This document shows positions 38,584 through 50,576 of a stretch of 64,000 bases of DNA, piece after piece. The DNA comes from Brachionus rotundiformis (Eukaryota; Rotifera; Eurotatoria; Ploima; Brachionidae): the NCBI GenBank assembly GCA_016802295.1, contig JAESIW010000020.1:4688821-4752820 (forward strand), in the 5' to 3' direction. A model generated the notes under the pieces. The model saw only the letters and a program-made list of their open reading frames with translations, did no database searches and was not told where the DNA came from. The translations under genes were made by a program, and so were the position numbers. Numbering within the stretch: position 1 is the first letter of the stretch; the number at the start of each line of letters is the position of its first letter.

Positions 38584-39471
38584 GATTTATCTGCCTTAAC
38601 TTTTTAAAAATAAAATTTTGTTTAACTTATATGAATATTATTATTAATCTGGAAAATATTATCCTAACTTTTAATATTACCCTGTACCTTTGCTAAGTCT
38701 CTTATAACCATAATTTCTGAGTCTTTTACAATAGGTACCTATAATCGAGTTTATCTTAGTTTATATTATAGAGATCCTAATTCGTTTTAATTAAATAAGG
38801 CTTATTTTCGGAATTTAGATTTTAATATTAAAAAATAAAAATCGAATATAAAGAAATCATTAAAACATATATATGACATATATGATATGATATTTGGTAT
38901 TCACATATTGAAGTGTTTTATATCTAGGTAAATTAAAAGGTAATGGATTTGAGTCCATTTTTTCAAAACTTACGAAAAAAATAATAATTTTGTAAAAAAT
39001 TAAATCCAATATAATTTTTTAGTCCATAATTGTTCAAATTTTAATTTTCCTTATTTAAAAATATTAATGTTTTGTTCTTGTTTAGATACCATAACCGGTC
39101 AATCAATCTTCAACTCATACAAATACTAAAGCTGTTAAGCAGTGATTTAGCCTAATTACCTTTTAATTTACCTAGTTATAAAACACTTCAGTATGATATG
39201 ATATGATATTTGGTATGCTATGATTAATGGATAGTTGTCGGCAAGGCAGAACATTTTTAAAATAATTAACCTTTATTTATAATCTGTGACTATTAATAAG
39301 TTTTATTTTATAATTGTTATTACTTTATTTTAATAATTTATTAAACTTATAAAAATCAAAATGACCAACTAAATTAATTCAAAGTGGACACAATGGTTTT
39401 TAACCTATATTTTTATCAAAAAACAAGAATAAAATTAATATTATTCATTTGAGTCAAGTGATAAACTAATT
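38584..39471. other. Convergent 3' spacer containing a fold-back element
   Basis: 888 bp between the stop codons of the GTPase fusion (+) and EMC10 (-). The inverted-repeat element at 38881-39216 fills over a third. The rest is AT-rich with no further feature seen. Confidence 0.5.
38881..39216. repeat. Fold-back / MITE-like element with 36 bp inverted repeats
   Basis: Arm 1 (38909-38944) and arm 2 (39155-39190) are inverted copies differing at one of 36 positions; each outer end reads TGAAGTGTTTTATA inward. The 210 bp interior is non-coding. Just outside both arms is the same 20 bp direct repeat, TATGATATGATATTTGGTAT (38881-38900 and 39197-39216). It fits a miniature non-autonomous DNA transposon or fold-back element. 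The direct repeats are long and simple for a target duplication and may be part of the element. Confidence 0.6.
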
Positions 39472-40206
39472 TTATTCTGATCCTCCGGCCGCAGCGGCTT
39501 CTGGATTGACAATGTTTGCTAAGAACATAATGACAAAAAATGGTACAATATACATCCAATATTTTGAAAAGAAAGATTGATTTTCAGCTTGAGCACCTTT
39601 TTCTTTTTGCTCTTTTTCCAGTCGAATTTTATCCAGGTAAGTTTCAGTGTCTGGCTGCTGGCCTGGTTTAATGCCTTGAACACTTACGTAAAAAGTTATA
39701 TGGTCTGGAATCGATTTTTTTTTCGCAAGACCGAATTGTGGCGTTTTAATTGACAAACTATTTAACTCGTTGCTAATTGAAGTATGAAGAGTAAAATTTA
39801 ATACCAAACCAGTATGTCTTAAAGCTTTTGAATAAATAAATGATGATGCTTTACATTCGTAAACTGGATACTTTCTACATAACCTAAATCTAAATATGGA
39901 GCTATCGCTTGCAAGAATTGTTTTCAATTTTTGAAGAGTTTCGCCATCTAATTGAGAGTCGATACGAGTCCAAAATGGATTCCCATTTTTTTCCACATTC
40001 AATTCTTCATCATTAATGCTTTGGATTTGAGCCGAATTTTGGTTTTGTCTTAAAAGTCGAATATTAACTTGACCAATTTCCTGGAACTCTGAGTTATCTA
40101 TGGACTGTTCAATATAATACAGATCACTGTCATTCAACGAAGAGTCCGATTTGATTAGAAATAACTGAATTAGAAACACAGCTATATTTAGATATTTAGG
40201 TCCCAT
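39472..40206 (-). CDS. EMC10: ER membrane protein complex subunit 10
   Basis: Single exon, 244 residues. The start is the ATG at 40206 (MGPKYLNIAVF...), which opens a clear signal peptide; the longer frame begins with TTG. A lumenal beta-rich domain follows (FWTRIDSQLDGETLQKLKTI, FRFRLCRKYPVYECKASSF with the conserved Cys pair), then KPGQQPDTETYLDKIRLEKEQ, one transmembrane helix (SKYWMYIVPFFVIMFLANI) and a short Ala/Gly-rich tail. This is the EMC10 family layout. The EMC inserts tail-anchored and multipass proteins into the ER membrane; EMC10 sits on its lumenal side. Absence of introns is unusual for this window but the frame is intact. Confidence 0.93.
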   Translation of the reverse strand: MGPKYLNIAVFLIQLFLIKSDSSLNDSDLYYIEQSIDNSEFQEIGQVNIRLLRQNQNSAQIQSINDEELNVEKNGNPFWTRIDSQLDGETLQKLKTILASDSSIFRFRLCRKYPVYECKASSFIYSKALRHTGLVLNFTLHTSISNELNSLSIKTPQFGLAKKKSIPDHITFYVSVQGIKPGQQPDTETYLDKIRLEKEQKEKGAQAENQSFFSKYWMYIVPFFVIMFLANIVNPEAAAAGGSE

Positions 40207-40667
40207 TTTTTGGAATTTTAACCACAATTTTATGTTCAATATTCTAAAAAAAATTATTTCTTTATATCTATACTAAATAAAAATTTTGATTTAAAACCAA
40301 ACAAATCCAAGTTAACAAAAAAAAATTATATTTTTTAAAATTCAATTTTTAATTATTTAATTTTAATTATATTTTCTGTCTCTAATAGAGAAAGTTAATA
40401 AAGACTCTCTGTTAATTTATATTAATTTATTTTTTATTATTTTTAGCGTCTTGAGATATAAATTTTTTCTTTTGGATTAATTGATGCTTGTTTTAAAAAT
40501 TTTTAAAGAATATTTAAGCTTGATCTCTTCGCATTTTCTACTTTTTCAAGGTATTACTAAAATTTAAATGTTTAATAAAATTAGAATAAATATCATTTCT
40601 TGTAATTTAATCTTTTCTTTTTGATAAAGATTCATTCTTAACAAGAATTTTTGTTTAAAAACAACTA

Positions 40668-40820
40668 TGTGATATAGCGACATCTTTGTCGATATCACTG
40701 GTTTAATTAACTAACTTAACCATGAGCGTTTAAGTTAGAAAGGAGCATAAATAGCTGCTCCAATACGTCTAACGAGGAGATCGGATAGACGGGCCCAAGG
40801 GTACTAATGTAAACATTACA
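40668..40820 (+). repeat. Left LTR of the TRIM
   Basis: 153 bp, TGTGATATAG...ACATTACA. Five inverted repeats lie one after another: 40669-40698, 40711-40738, 40742-40761 (GGAGCA/TGCTCC), 40766-40791 (CGTCTA/TAGACG) and 40805-40818 (TAATGT/ACATTA). A TATA-like CATAAATA sits in the third loop. Confidence 0.92.
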
Positions 40821-40822
40821 TC

Positions 40823-40840
40823 TGGCGACGAGGATAAAAG
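40823..40840 (+). promoter_or_regulatory. Candidate primer-binding site of the TRIM
   Basis: TGGCGACGAGGATAAAAG starts 2 bp after the left LTR. TGG at this position pairs with the CCA end of a tRNA primer. The matching tRNA is not in this window, so its identity is not known. Confidence 0.7.
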
Positions 40841-41015
40841 CCCCAGAAGACTAAAAAGAGCGCTTCTTGGTGGCAGTAGTGTTTATAGTATGTGCAGCGG
40901 CTACCTGATATGTGTCAGTTAGTACCTGGGAAAAACAATAGTCTATGGCTGGTCCCGGTCATTGTTAACCCGGCAGTGGTCACAATGGTCGACAGTTCCC
41001 TAGCATTCACTTTAT

Positions 41016-41030
41016 AAAAGCGGGGGAAGA
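41016..41030 (+). promoter_or_regulatory. Polypurine tract of the TRIM
   Basis: AAAAGCGGGGGAAGA, 14 of 15 purines, directly next to the right LTR: the expected second-strand priming site. Confidence 0.85.
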
Positions 41031-41183
41031 TGTGATATAGCGACATCTTTGTCGATATCACTGGTTTAATTAACTAACTTAACCATGAGCGTTTAAGTTA
41101 GAAAGGAGCATAAATAGCTGCTCCAATACGTCTAACGAGGAGATCGGATAGACGGGCCCAAAGGTACTAATGTAAACATTACA
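41031..41183 (+). repeat. Right LTR of the TRIM
   Basis: 153 bp copy of the left LTR with one G-to-A difference at 41162. It is followed by the AACTA target duplication at 41184-41188, matching 40663-40667 before the left LTR. Confidence 0.92.
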
Positions 41184-41710
41184 AACTATTTTTTAAAATT
41201 AATTTTAGCATTAAATTTTTAGTTATTTCTTAATTAAATGCTTTATTTAATTTATTTTTAATTTCAATATAAAAAATGTAAGAAACTAATAAAATAAGTA
41301 ACTAAAGTCAACTTGTAATTAAAAAATCCAAAGGTTCAGAAAAACAAGTTAGCTTTTGTAAATAAAAATTCAGATTTTGTAACAAAATAAATTATCAAAT
41401 AAAGCAATTAAACATCATTTAAACACAGTGCATGATTTAGGTATATTGTGAATTCTTCAATAATTTATCTTATTTTTTAAGGTTTTAAAATTTTGCTTTA
41501 TCATTCCAATTGTAAAATGAAGTTGGAAAAAATTGAAATCGTCATGCTTGATTGTTAATTATATAAGGTAAAATTTTTCTAAATTAGTTATAAATTAAAT
41601 CTATAAAAGCAAGTTTAATGCTCAAAACTGGTGAAAATTATGCAAGATTTTTTTTATTATTTAGAAATATTAGGAAAAGTTTATTTTCTAATTTAGATTC
41701 TAGATTGAAA

Positions 41711-44700
41711 ATGTTTTTTAAAAAGAAAAAAAACAAAACAGATGAAAAGCCCAAGTATTCCTGGAAAAAAATAAAAAGTTAATTAAATTAAGAATTCCAT
41801 TTTTTCAGAGAAAAAGAATCCGAGAAATCTTTTTTTGAAAAGATAAAATCAAAATTCTCAAAGAAAAATAAGGAGAATGAGAAAAAAATTTCTTTTTTCA
41901 AATTGGTAAAATATCTGTTATTTTGATTTGAAATTTAAAAATAATTACATAATAATATCAAGCTATCATTCTCTGACTGGATCGATAAGTTAATAATGGT
42001 AATTGGTTTTGCAGCAGCACTAGGTGCTGCAGCCGTTTATCCATTAATGTTTCTCCTTTACGGAGAAGTAGCTAAGACATTAGTTAACTATGGAAGGGAT
42101 AATACTTCTTATGCTAGTACCACCATCTCATTATATTCGAACAATACAAGTTTTATTTTCACCTCAACCAGTAGTACAATCAATGAAACAGATAAATGTT
42201 CAGTCAAACCTCAGAGACAACAAGATTACGACAACAAGATTAGTGAAATAGTTAATTATTATGTTCTTTTAGGCTTTATTACTTTGTTTTTTGAATATTT
42301 GGCTCATGTAAGTTGGAACAGTGCGAGTGAAAGACAAATTAAAAAAATGAGGTATTTATATATTTATTTCAAAGAAAATAAAAATTTCCCTTAGAAATAA
42401 GGTTTATGAAACCATAATTCGACAAGATATGAGCTTTTTTGACAAAGCATCCTCAGGCGAACTTAATTCCATAATTAACAGGTACTTAATTTTAATCTTA
42501 AATTGAAAATCTAACTTTTTTCAAAAGCAATATTGACAATATAAAAGTTGGTATAAGTTTTAAAGTGAGTGATTTTGTATGCATGTTATCTAGAGGAATA
42601 GCATGTACAATAATGGCATTGGTAAAAGCATGGAAATTTACAATTGTATTTTTTGCCTTAATTCCATTCATGATTCTATCAACAGCATTAATGGTAGTTT
42701 TGGTCAGAAAATATACAGTGGAAGAGTTCAAAGCCTATGGAACAGCAGGTGGAATCGCTCAAGAAGCATTAAGCTCAATTAGAACAGTGCTAGCATTTGG
42801 TTTGACAAAGAATACAATCAATAATTATTCAAAAAATCTAGATGATGCTGAAAAAATGGCCAAAAAGAAAGGTATAATTAGTGGAATTTTCGGTGGACTT
42901 TCCGGTGGACTATTGACGTTTTGTTTTGGTATTGGAATTATATACGGTGTTTATTTATATCGTTTGAATTGTATTGATTACAATCCTGGTGCAATTATTC
43001 AATCTTTTTTTCTAATTATCACCAGCACGTTTTCAATAGGTCAAGCTTTGCCATATCTTAAAGAATTGGCAGAAGCCAAGGGCTCGGCAATGAAAATATT
43101 TGAAATTCTTGAAACTAAGTCAAAAATAGACACATTCAATTCAAATGGTCAGAAATTAAGTGAAATAAATGGAGAGATAGAATTTAAAGACATTCATTTT
43201 AGCTATCCAACTAGACCTGAAGCAAAAATTTTAAAAGGATTAAGTTTGAAGATTCCAGCAGGCAAAACTGTTGCTTTGGTTGGATCTAGTGGTGGTGGAA
43301 AGTCTACTGTTATTTCATTGCTCCAAAAATTTTACCTCCCAGAATCGGGTCAGATTAGTCTCGATGGTCATCGAATAGATGAACTTGACCTCAGTTGGTT
43401 TAGGGAACAAATGGCTTTAGTTTCCCAAGAACCCATTTTGTTTACATCTACGATAAGAGAAAATATCCGACTTGGTAGATTGGACGCTTCTGATGTAGAG
43501 ATAGAAGAAGCAGCTAAAAGCGCCAATGCACATAATTTTATTATGAGTACAACCAAACAATATGAAACATTGGTAGGGGAACGAGGTTCTCAATTGTCTG
43601 GAGGACAAAAACAACGAATTGCAATAGGTAAAACTCAATAATTTTATTTCTCAGATATTTTACATCAATTTAAAATTATTCGACAAATTAATTTCCCTAA
43701 AATTTAGGTTTTTCATGTTTATTTTATGCTTTTCACTAAAATATATCAAAAAAATTAAATCAAACTTAATTTTCTTAATTTATCTAAATATTTTCTTCGT
43801 TTTTAAGTACAATTAAAATATCTAAAATTATTTGAATTTAAAATTTATAATAAGAATTATTATTGATACAATGATTATACTGAATTGAAATTTTAATATT
43901 AAAAAGTTAACTATGATAACAATAGAAATAAAAATCGATGTTTTAAACAATTATTTTTCTCTTTTTCAGCTAGAGCTCTCATTCGAAATCCGAAAATACT
44001 TCTTTTGGATGAAGCTACATCAGCTCTTGATTATGAGAGTGAAAGAATTGTTCAAGAAGCATTGGATAAAGCTAAAATAGGACGAACTACCATCATAATA
44101 GCACATAGATTGAGCACAATTCGAAATGCAGACATTATTGCATACATTTCAAATGGTCAATTGATGGAAATTGGTACACATGATCAACTTATTGAGTCAA
44201 AAGGTTTCTATTATGATCTTGTTCAATCTCAGACTCAAAACCCAATTGATGAAAAAGCAGTCGAACCTGGACAATCAAGAAAGAAATTTGAATCGGACTC
44301 AAGTAGTGATTTTGATAGTGAGGATGAAAAGGATAAAGATAAGAGGAAAAGCGTATCGTCCTTAAGCGATGATAAAGAAGGCAAAAAAAAGAAAAAATTC
44401 AAACCAAAAAAATTATTTTATTTGGAAAAAAAACTTTTAAAAATGCAAAAACCTGAATTGCTTTGGATAATTTTTGGTATAGTTGGATCAATGTTTGTCG
44501 GTATAGTGTTTCCATTGACAGGTCTAGTTTTTTCCAATATATATACAGTTTTTCAAAGCTCCTGGGATGACCAAATTAAAGAAAGTCTTAAATACATGGG
44601 AATTTTGTTCGGTATTGCTTTGGCAAATTTGATTGCCAATTTGGTTTATAATTATTCAATTTCATATGCTGGAGCTCGCTTAACTAGAAGAGTTCGTGTA

Positions 44701-46318
44701 AGCATGTTTGAGTCAATGATGAGACAAGAGATTGGATTTCATGATTTAGACGAAAATCGTTCAAGCATTTTGGCAACACAATTGTCCACAACTGCTCCAT
44801 TTTGTAAGGGTTTGACATCTGATAAATTTGGAATCCTCTCACAAGGCATTGCTGGAATGGGTTTTTCAGTAATATTTGGTTTTGTAATTAATTGGAAGTT
44901 AACTTTGGTAATGTTAGTTTTTGTACCTATTACTTTTACCAGTGGAATTATAGTTGGTCGTTCTTCAACAAGTAACAAAGTAAAAGGTAAATCATCAAAC
45001 GAGGAAGGTGGAAGAATTACAATAGAAACTATTGAAAATATAAAAACAGTAATTAGTTTAGGAAGAGAGAAACATTTTATTAAAGAGTTTAATGAAATAT
45101 TTGAAAAACGAATTAAAAAAACCCTCTTGATGTTTCATGTGGCTGCCTTATTTTACGGTATTTTGAATAGTATATTATTTTTTATACAGGCAGCTGCATT
45201 TAGTTTTGGTTATTACCTTATCAAAAATGATGGCTTAGCAACAGCTGATTTGTATAAAATTTATGCTTCGATTACATTTTCTTCAATGATTTTGGGTAGA
45301 GCTTTTGCAACTTTACCTGACCAAAAAAAAAGTCAATCAGCAGCTAAAACAGCTTTCAAAATTATCTGCAGAAAGTCGAAAATCGATGCACTCAGTGAAG
45401 AAGGCTTAAAACCAAATAGTATAATCGGAAATATACGTTTTGAAAATGTTTATTTCAGATATCCGACAAGACCACACATAAAAATTTTAAATGGATTTAA
45501 TTTGGAGATTAAAAATGGTGAAACAAATGCTCTTGTGGGACCTTCTGGCTGTGGCAAAAGTACCACAATTTCTCTTTTGCTTAGATTTTATGATGTAGAA
45601 AGCGGGACAGTTTTTATTGATGATATTGATATAAAAAAATTGAATACTAACTGGCTTAGATCGAAAATTGGTCTCGTGTCTCAGGAGCCAACATTGTTCA
45701 ATGGATCCATTTTGGAAAATATACGAATGGGAAATATTGAAAATGATAATGTAATGAAAATAAATAAATTAGATAAAAAATGTAATCTTTTTTATTAGAT
45801 AAGCTTAAATGAAGTTGTCAAAGCAGCTACAGATGCAAATATTCATGAAAAAATACTAAGCTTACCAGAAGTATGGTATTTGCCATGACTAAAATTTCTT
45901 TTTATTTAATTTTAAATTTTTAAAGAAATATGATACAAATGTTGGATCCAAGGGAGGTCAATTAAGCGGTGGTGAAAAACAGAGGGTTGCAATAGCAAGA
46001 GCGTTAATACGAAACCCAAAAATTTTGTTACTCGATGAAGCAACATCAGCTTTGGTAAAAAGAAATAAAAGAAATTCATTTTTCTTAATTTTTTGTTAAA
46101 AGGATAATCAATCCGAGCATATTGTTCAGGATGCTTTGGATAAAGCTCAAATTGGAAGAACATGTATTGTAATTGCTCATAGATTGAGTACTATTCAGAA
46201 TTCAAATAAGATATCTGTGGTAAAAGATGGTGTAATACTGGAAGAGGGTACTCATCTTCAGTTAATGCAGAATAAAGAATTTTATTTTAATCTTCAAAAT
46301 CAGACAAAAACAAGCTAA
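41711..46318 (+). CDS. ABCB: ABC transporter subfamily B, full transporter (P-glycoprotein/MDR type)
   Basis: Model: join(41711..41754, 41809..41905, 41963..42351, 42395..42481, 42528..43627, 43970..45750, 45799..45870, 45926..46054, 46103..46318), about 1,304 residues, the usual length for the type. Organisation is TMD1-NBD1-TMD2-NBD2. NBD1 has Walker A GSSGGGKST near residue 457, Q-loop VSQEP, signature LSGGQKQR (about 561), Walker B ILLLDEATSALD and H-loop IAHRLSTI. NBD2 has GPSGCGKST (about 1,096), VSQEP, LSGGEKQR (about 1,203), ILLLDEATSAL and IAHRLSTI. All ATPase motifs are intact. NBD1 has Gly where Cys is usual in Walker A, a tolerated change. The N-terminus is very Lys-rich, and the linker after NBD1 is acidic then basic (EDEKDKDKRK). 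Such proteins export lipophilic compounds across the plasma membrane. The large loop between the first two TM helices carries N-glycosylation sequons. Confidence 0.95.
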
Positions 46319-48130
46319 AAGCTTTTGGATCAAAATCTATTCTGTAAATAATCTATTTATTAAAAAATATTTTCCATCTATTCAAGCTTATTCGAAATTT
46401 TTTTTTGATTATATGGACAACTTTTTAGTTTAATGATTGAAATGATCAACTTTTTTTTAGTGTTTATTTGATTAAACAGTTTTTTTCACCACTTTTTATC
46501 TTAATAAAGTATCATAAATGAAATTATTTTTAATAAATTTTGTTTAATCAGCTAGAAATTGTATTATCTCAATTAATCAATCAAAGAATTGATCAAAATT
46601 TTGATGGTCTTAAAAATTAGTTATCATTCAAGCTTTAAGATATCACAGTTTCAAGTTAATTTAAAATATAATTAATTTTAAGCATACAAATTTAATTAAA
46701 TCAAAAAATTCAACTACTCTCGGAAATATATTTAATAATACAAATTAAAAACTTAAATAAATGAATTCCTATTTGTGGTTCTAGTTGTATATACCGAATA
46801 ATTGCTTAACCAAAATCTTGATATCAAATATTTTCTAAAGTAATTGATCATCTATCTGCAAGTTTACTCGTTCTATCTTTAATAATTTTTGTTTATTCAA
46901 TAAATTTTTGTTTTATATTAATTTGTACTTTGAAGGCCTTTAAACGGAAATCTTTCTATAATTGATATTAATTTATAATGATCGATTATTTCATCAAGTT
47001 TATATAACAAATCGTAGGATTACTAATAGATTAGTAAAATTTTTACAAACCAAATCTCAAAGTAAAAATTAATCCTAATCACTTGATATAACGATTTTAA
47101 GTTTTAGATAATATTTCTATAATATTCAGATCAGCAAGACACACTGAAATATCTTTTAATACCTTTTAATATTTAATTTAATATTTTTGTCTAGTCTTAA
47201 AAATATCTTAAACGCATCTATCAAGATACTGAATTAAAAATCAAATTCGATTTTGATTAAGATGGTTTTGAAAAATGGAATTTTAAATTAACCATTTAAC
47301 TTATCTTAAAAATAAAAACCAACATTTAATCAAAAATATTTAAGCTAATGTGGGAATAATATCCCAAATTTTTCTGATTCCATTTTAATCTTTTTAAAAA
47401 GTCTAAACTTTAAAAAATTTCTTTTATTCACTTAGAATTTATAAACACATAAGATAACTAAAATTAATTCAATATTCCATTGATATTTCTTTTGTAAGCC
47501 AATCTAGGTTTGAGAATTTCCAATTTAGATAAAAGTTAAGGCAATTAAAATTAATCATTCAACCATAAATTGGAAAATAGTGAAAAATTTTAATTTTGAT
47601 TGCTGTTAGAGCTAATTAAAATTTAAAAATTTGTATATGCTTTTAATCTTGCGAGTACAAACAATTGAGCTAGTTAACATTTAGTATGGTTTTAATTAGA
47701 GTATATTTTTAAAGAAAAAAACAGAAAATAATAGACAAAGTGCGTCGAAATAATTTATGGACAAGATTAGTTCAATTTAATCAATGAAAATTAATTGTAT
47801 GCCAAAGGAATAAAAAGAATATTACAATTTCAATTGAAATGACAAAATTATTGAAATATTAAATACAGCCATTGTCATTTCAAGTACTATTTAATTTTTT
47901 TTTGTCATTAAAGTTTACATTGAACTCGCTTTAATTAGCCCTAAAATATGGTATCAAGTTCAAGATACCGATTTCTAAATTAAACGCGAACTAATTTTGG
48001 TAGAAGTCCGACCGATTTAACGCGTTTAATAAATATTACGAGCTAACTAAGCTCGTTAAGATTTTATAAAGCGAAACCCTTTTTGAATGAACACTGGGGC
48101 TTTGGGCCTGTTATAGGGCTTAGTACTATT

Positions 48131-48133
<3 letters not shown>

Positions 48134-48164
<31 letters not shown>
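48134..48164. repeat. (AT)n microsatellite
   Basis: About 15 uninterrupted AT units. Confidence 0.9.
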
Positions 48165-48167
<3 letters not shown>

Positions 48168-50495
48168 GTAGTAATTTTATTTTTATTATTTATAATTAAG
48201 AATGAAAAGGAATTTAGAAATATCCAGAAAAAAACACAAATATCCACAAGACGGACAGACGGAATTTCGCATTAGAAAATTCCTAATCAAGGCCTAGTTT
48301 AGTCTAATTGTATCTATTGGTTTTTTCATGTGCTCGATATTCATTATTTATTCCACTTGGGAACCAGGAAGACGAATATTTGAATATTTAATTAATTCAA
48401 GCCTTTGACTTAAATTTTATTAATGTTAATTTATTTTATTAGTCTAGCACTTGCACTAGAATTTACTAAATCCTAATGTATAAATACAAAATTTTATATA
48501 AAACAAATAGTATAGGAAATTTGTCAAACTTAAATTTTAAATTGGGAAAATTGAAGCTTTAATTATCGATTTTATTTTTTTATGTTGATCGATAATTCGT
48601 AATTGGACTAGTTATGGTATTAGGCCTCAAGGTTTTTAAATCGATTTATTCGATTTAAAATCACAAGAACAGTTTAAATGTTAATATTCCAAAAAAGTGA
48701 GCTTTAAGTGACCACCAGATTATTTTTTAATTATGTTTTTTTTAAAGATGTGCCATGCAGGTTAGACCTATCTTTTTTTTTAAATTTCAAACCTATTCTA
48801 ATTAACTTCGAATGAATAGATCAAGCAAAAAATTATTTGTTTAATCAACGGTATGATTAATAAAATTTAAAGGTTAAACATCTTGGCTGAAATCGGTTTT
48901 TAGATAAATTAATGCATAAATGTAAATGTGAAACGAATTTTATTTTGTTGGTATGCTATTTTATTTTACCTCGATATACTTCAGATTGTATTTGCACTTA
49001 GCTATAATGAATAACTTTTTTTGTACTTTTATCTTTTTTGTTTATAAAGTTTAAATTAAATTTTAGCAAAAAAAACTCACAAATTTTTGGGAAAATTTTA
49101 TTTTGTATTTTTATTTTTAGTTAAAAGTCGTTTGAAGAGTTACTTTCTAAAATAGCCAAAATTAAAATAATATATTTCTCTTGAGATGGTTAAATAATAA
49201 GTTATATTTAAAAATAAAACAAACTAAAATTTTGATCCGTAAAAGTTTTCGAAAATTAATTAAAAATTTCAAATTTTTTCTTATTAAAATTTTGAATAGG
49301 TTTGCCTAAAGGACTCAAATTAATTTTTAAAATTAGCTTAAGTATTAACAAAGGTTAAAGAATATTGTTATTTGGCTTGGATTTTCACTTGTCATATTAG
49401 GATACTAAGATTTGTATCCAAGTGAGTTTTTTATCACTAAAGGCTAAACAAAATCAAAATTTTATTGATACCTTTCCAAATAAGATTTGATTACCTGTAT
49501 GATATGTCATATTTAAGGCCAATAACTAGGCTTCAAGAAATCAATTTGATTTTTATTATTAGTTAAACAAAAATATATTTGACATTATTTTTAGAGAGAT
49601 ATTTTCAAGCATACTCAAAAAAATCATACCTTAAGATTTGTTCTGAATTCTGTTATTTTTAAAAATTTACATTTCCGTTATCTTTAAAATTCAAAGCATA
49701 CTTTTAAAACGAAATACTATCTTTAAATAAAGCTGAGGACTGATTTCGCTATCTCGAAAAAAATTCCTGAACTTTGTTTTTTTAAAAATTAAAAGATAAT
49801 TTTCTATTCATATCATCAAAAAAAAACTTTATTAATTTTATTTGTATTATCTTTTTAGATCAATAGTTGAGCTTTTAAAGCAAAATAAGATTTTAAGAAT
49901 CTTTTGTTAACTACAATCAAGTTCGAGATTGCTAAAAACACCGCAAAGCTATTTAAGCCAGGTTAATTTAAAAGAATATCATTGAAGTTTTTGTTTTCAA
50001 TTATGTGTTTTTTACATTACATAACTTTTAGTGAATAACTCAATAGCTTGGACTCAATTAATTCTAAAGGCCAAATAGAAATAGATGTTTAAAATATCTA
50101 CCATATATATTTTCTAAAGGTTATAGCATGAATGTTAAGCAAAAAAAGATTATTTTATTCAAATAAAAAACTTTGGAAAAACATTGGTCGCATGCTTGTT
50201 TGTTATCGTTATCTAAACGAACTTAATGATTTAAGAGTCGCTAGCTTTAAGACCTAGTTAAGTTGTTTGTACAATTTTAAGCAAAATATCAAGATTGTGT
50301 TAATAATGGAATAAATATCAGGTAGAGCACAGGTTATTAGCTTAATTTTGATGAAACGGTATTTTTATTTTGTTAGCTAAGCAAAAATATTTTGTTTTTA
50401 AAAACAAGTCCCAAAGTTTCAGCAAAAAATCATTCTATATTTGCTTATAAATTGGTTTATTTAATATGACACAGATTTTCTTAATTGTTTGAACG

Positions 50496-50503
50496 AAAAA
50501 AAA
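50496..50503 (-). terminator. Pol III terminator of tRNA-Val
   Basis: Eight A on the + strand, so TTTTTTTT directly after the tRNA discriminator base on the - strand. Confidence 0.8.
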
Positions 50504-50576
50504 TGATCGCACCAAGGATCGAACTTGGGACCTCCTGTGTGTTAGACAGATGTGATAAACACTATACCATTCGATC
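50504..50576 (-). tRNA. tRNA-Val (anticodon AAC)
   Basis: Reverse complement folds as a cloverleaf: acceptor GATCGAA/TGCGATC with one A-G mismatch at the sixth pair, D arm GTATAGTGTTTATCA, anticodon stem TCTGT/ACAGG with loop CTAACAC, variable AGGTC, and T arm CCAAG-TTCGATC-CTTGG with a perfect stem. The discriminator is A. There is no intron. A run of eight T follows at once, a Pol III terminator. A and B boxes are intact, so it is probably functional despite the mismatch. Confidence 0.92.

Larger units (their letters stand above)
40668..41183 (+). mobile_element. TRIM: complete miniature non-autonomous LTR retrotransposon
   Basis: 516 bp in total. Two direct LTRs of 153 bp (40668-40820 and 41031-41183) differ at one position (G40799 against A41162). 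Each starts TG and ends CA. The 210 bp internal region has no ORF. A primer-binding-site candidate starts 2 bp after the left LTR, and a purine tract abuts the right LTR. The element is flanked by a perfect 5 bp duplication, AACTA. All hallmarks of an LTR element are present, but it is far too short to code for anything, so a full-length relative must supply reverse transcriptase and integrase. Near-identity of the LTRs implies recent insertion. It is notably GC-richer than the surrounding DNA. Confidence 0.93.

Noticed and set aside
40668..40820. Hammerhead ribozyme in the TRIM LTR (a retrozyme)
   Set aside because: Hairpins are abundant, but the invariant CTGANGA and GAAA core is absent on both strands, so a hammerhead is not supported.
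48056..48247. Small minus-strand reading frame
   Set aside because: Runs through the (AT)n microsatellite; Ile/Tyr repeats are a product of the repeat.
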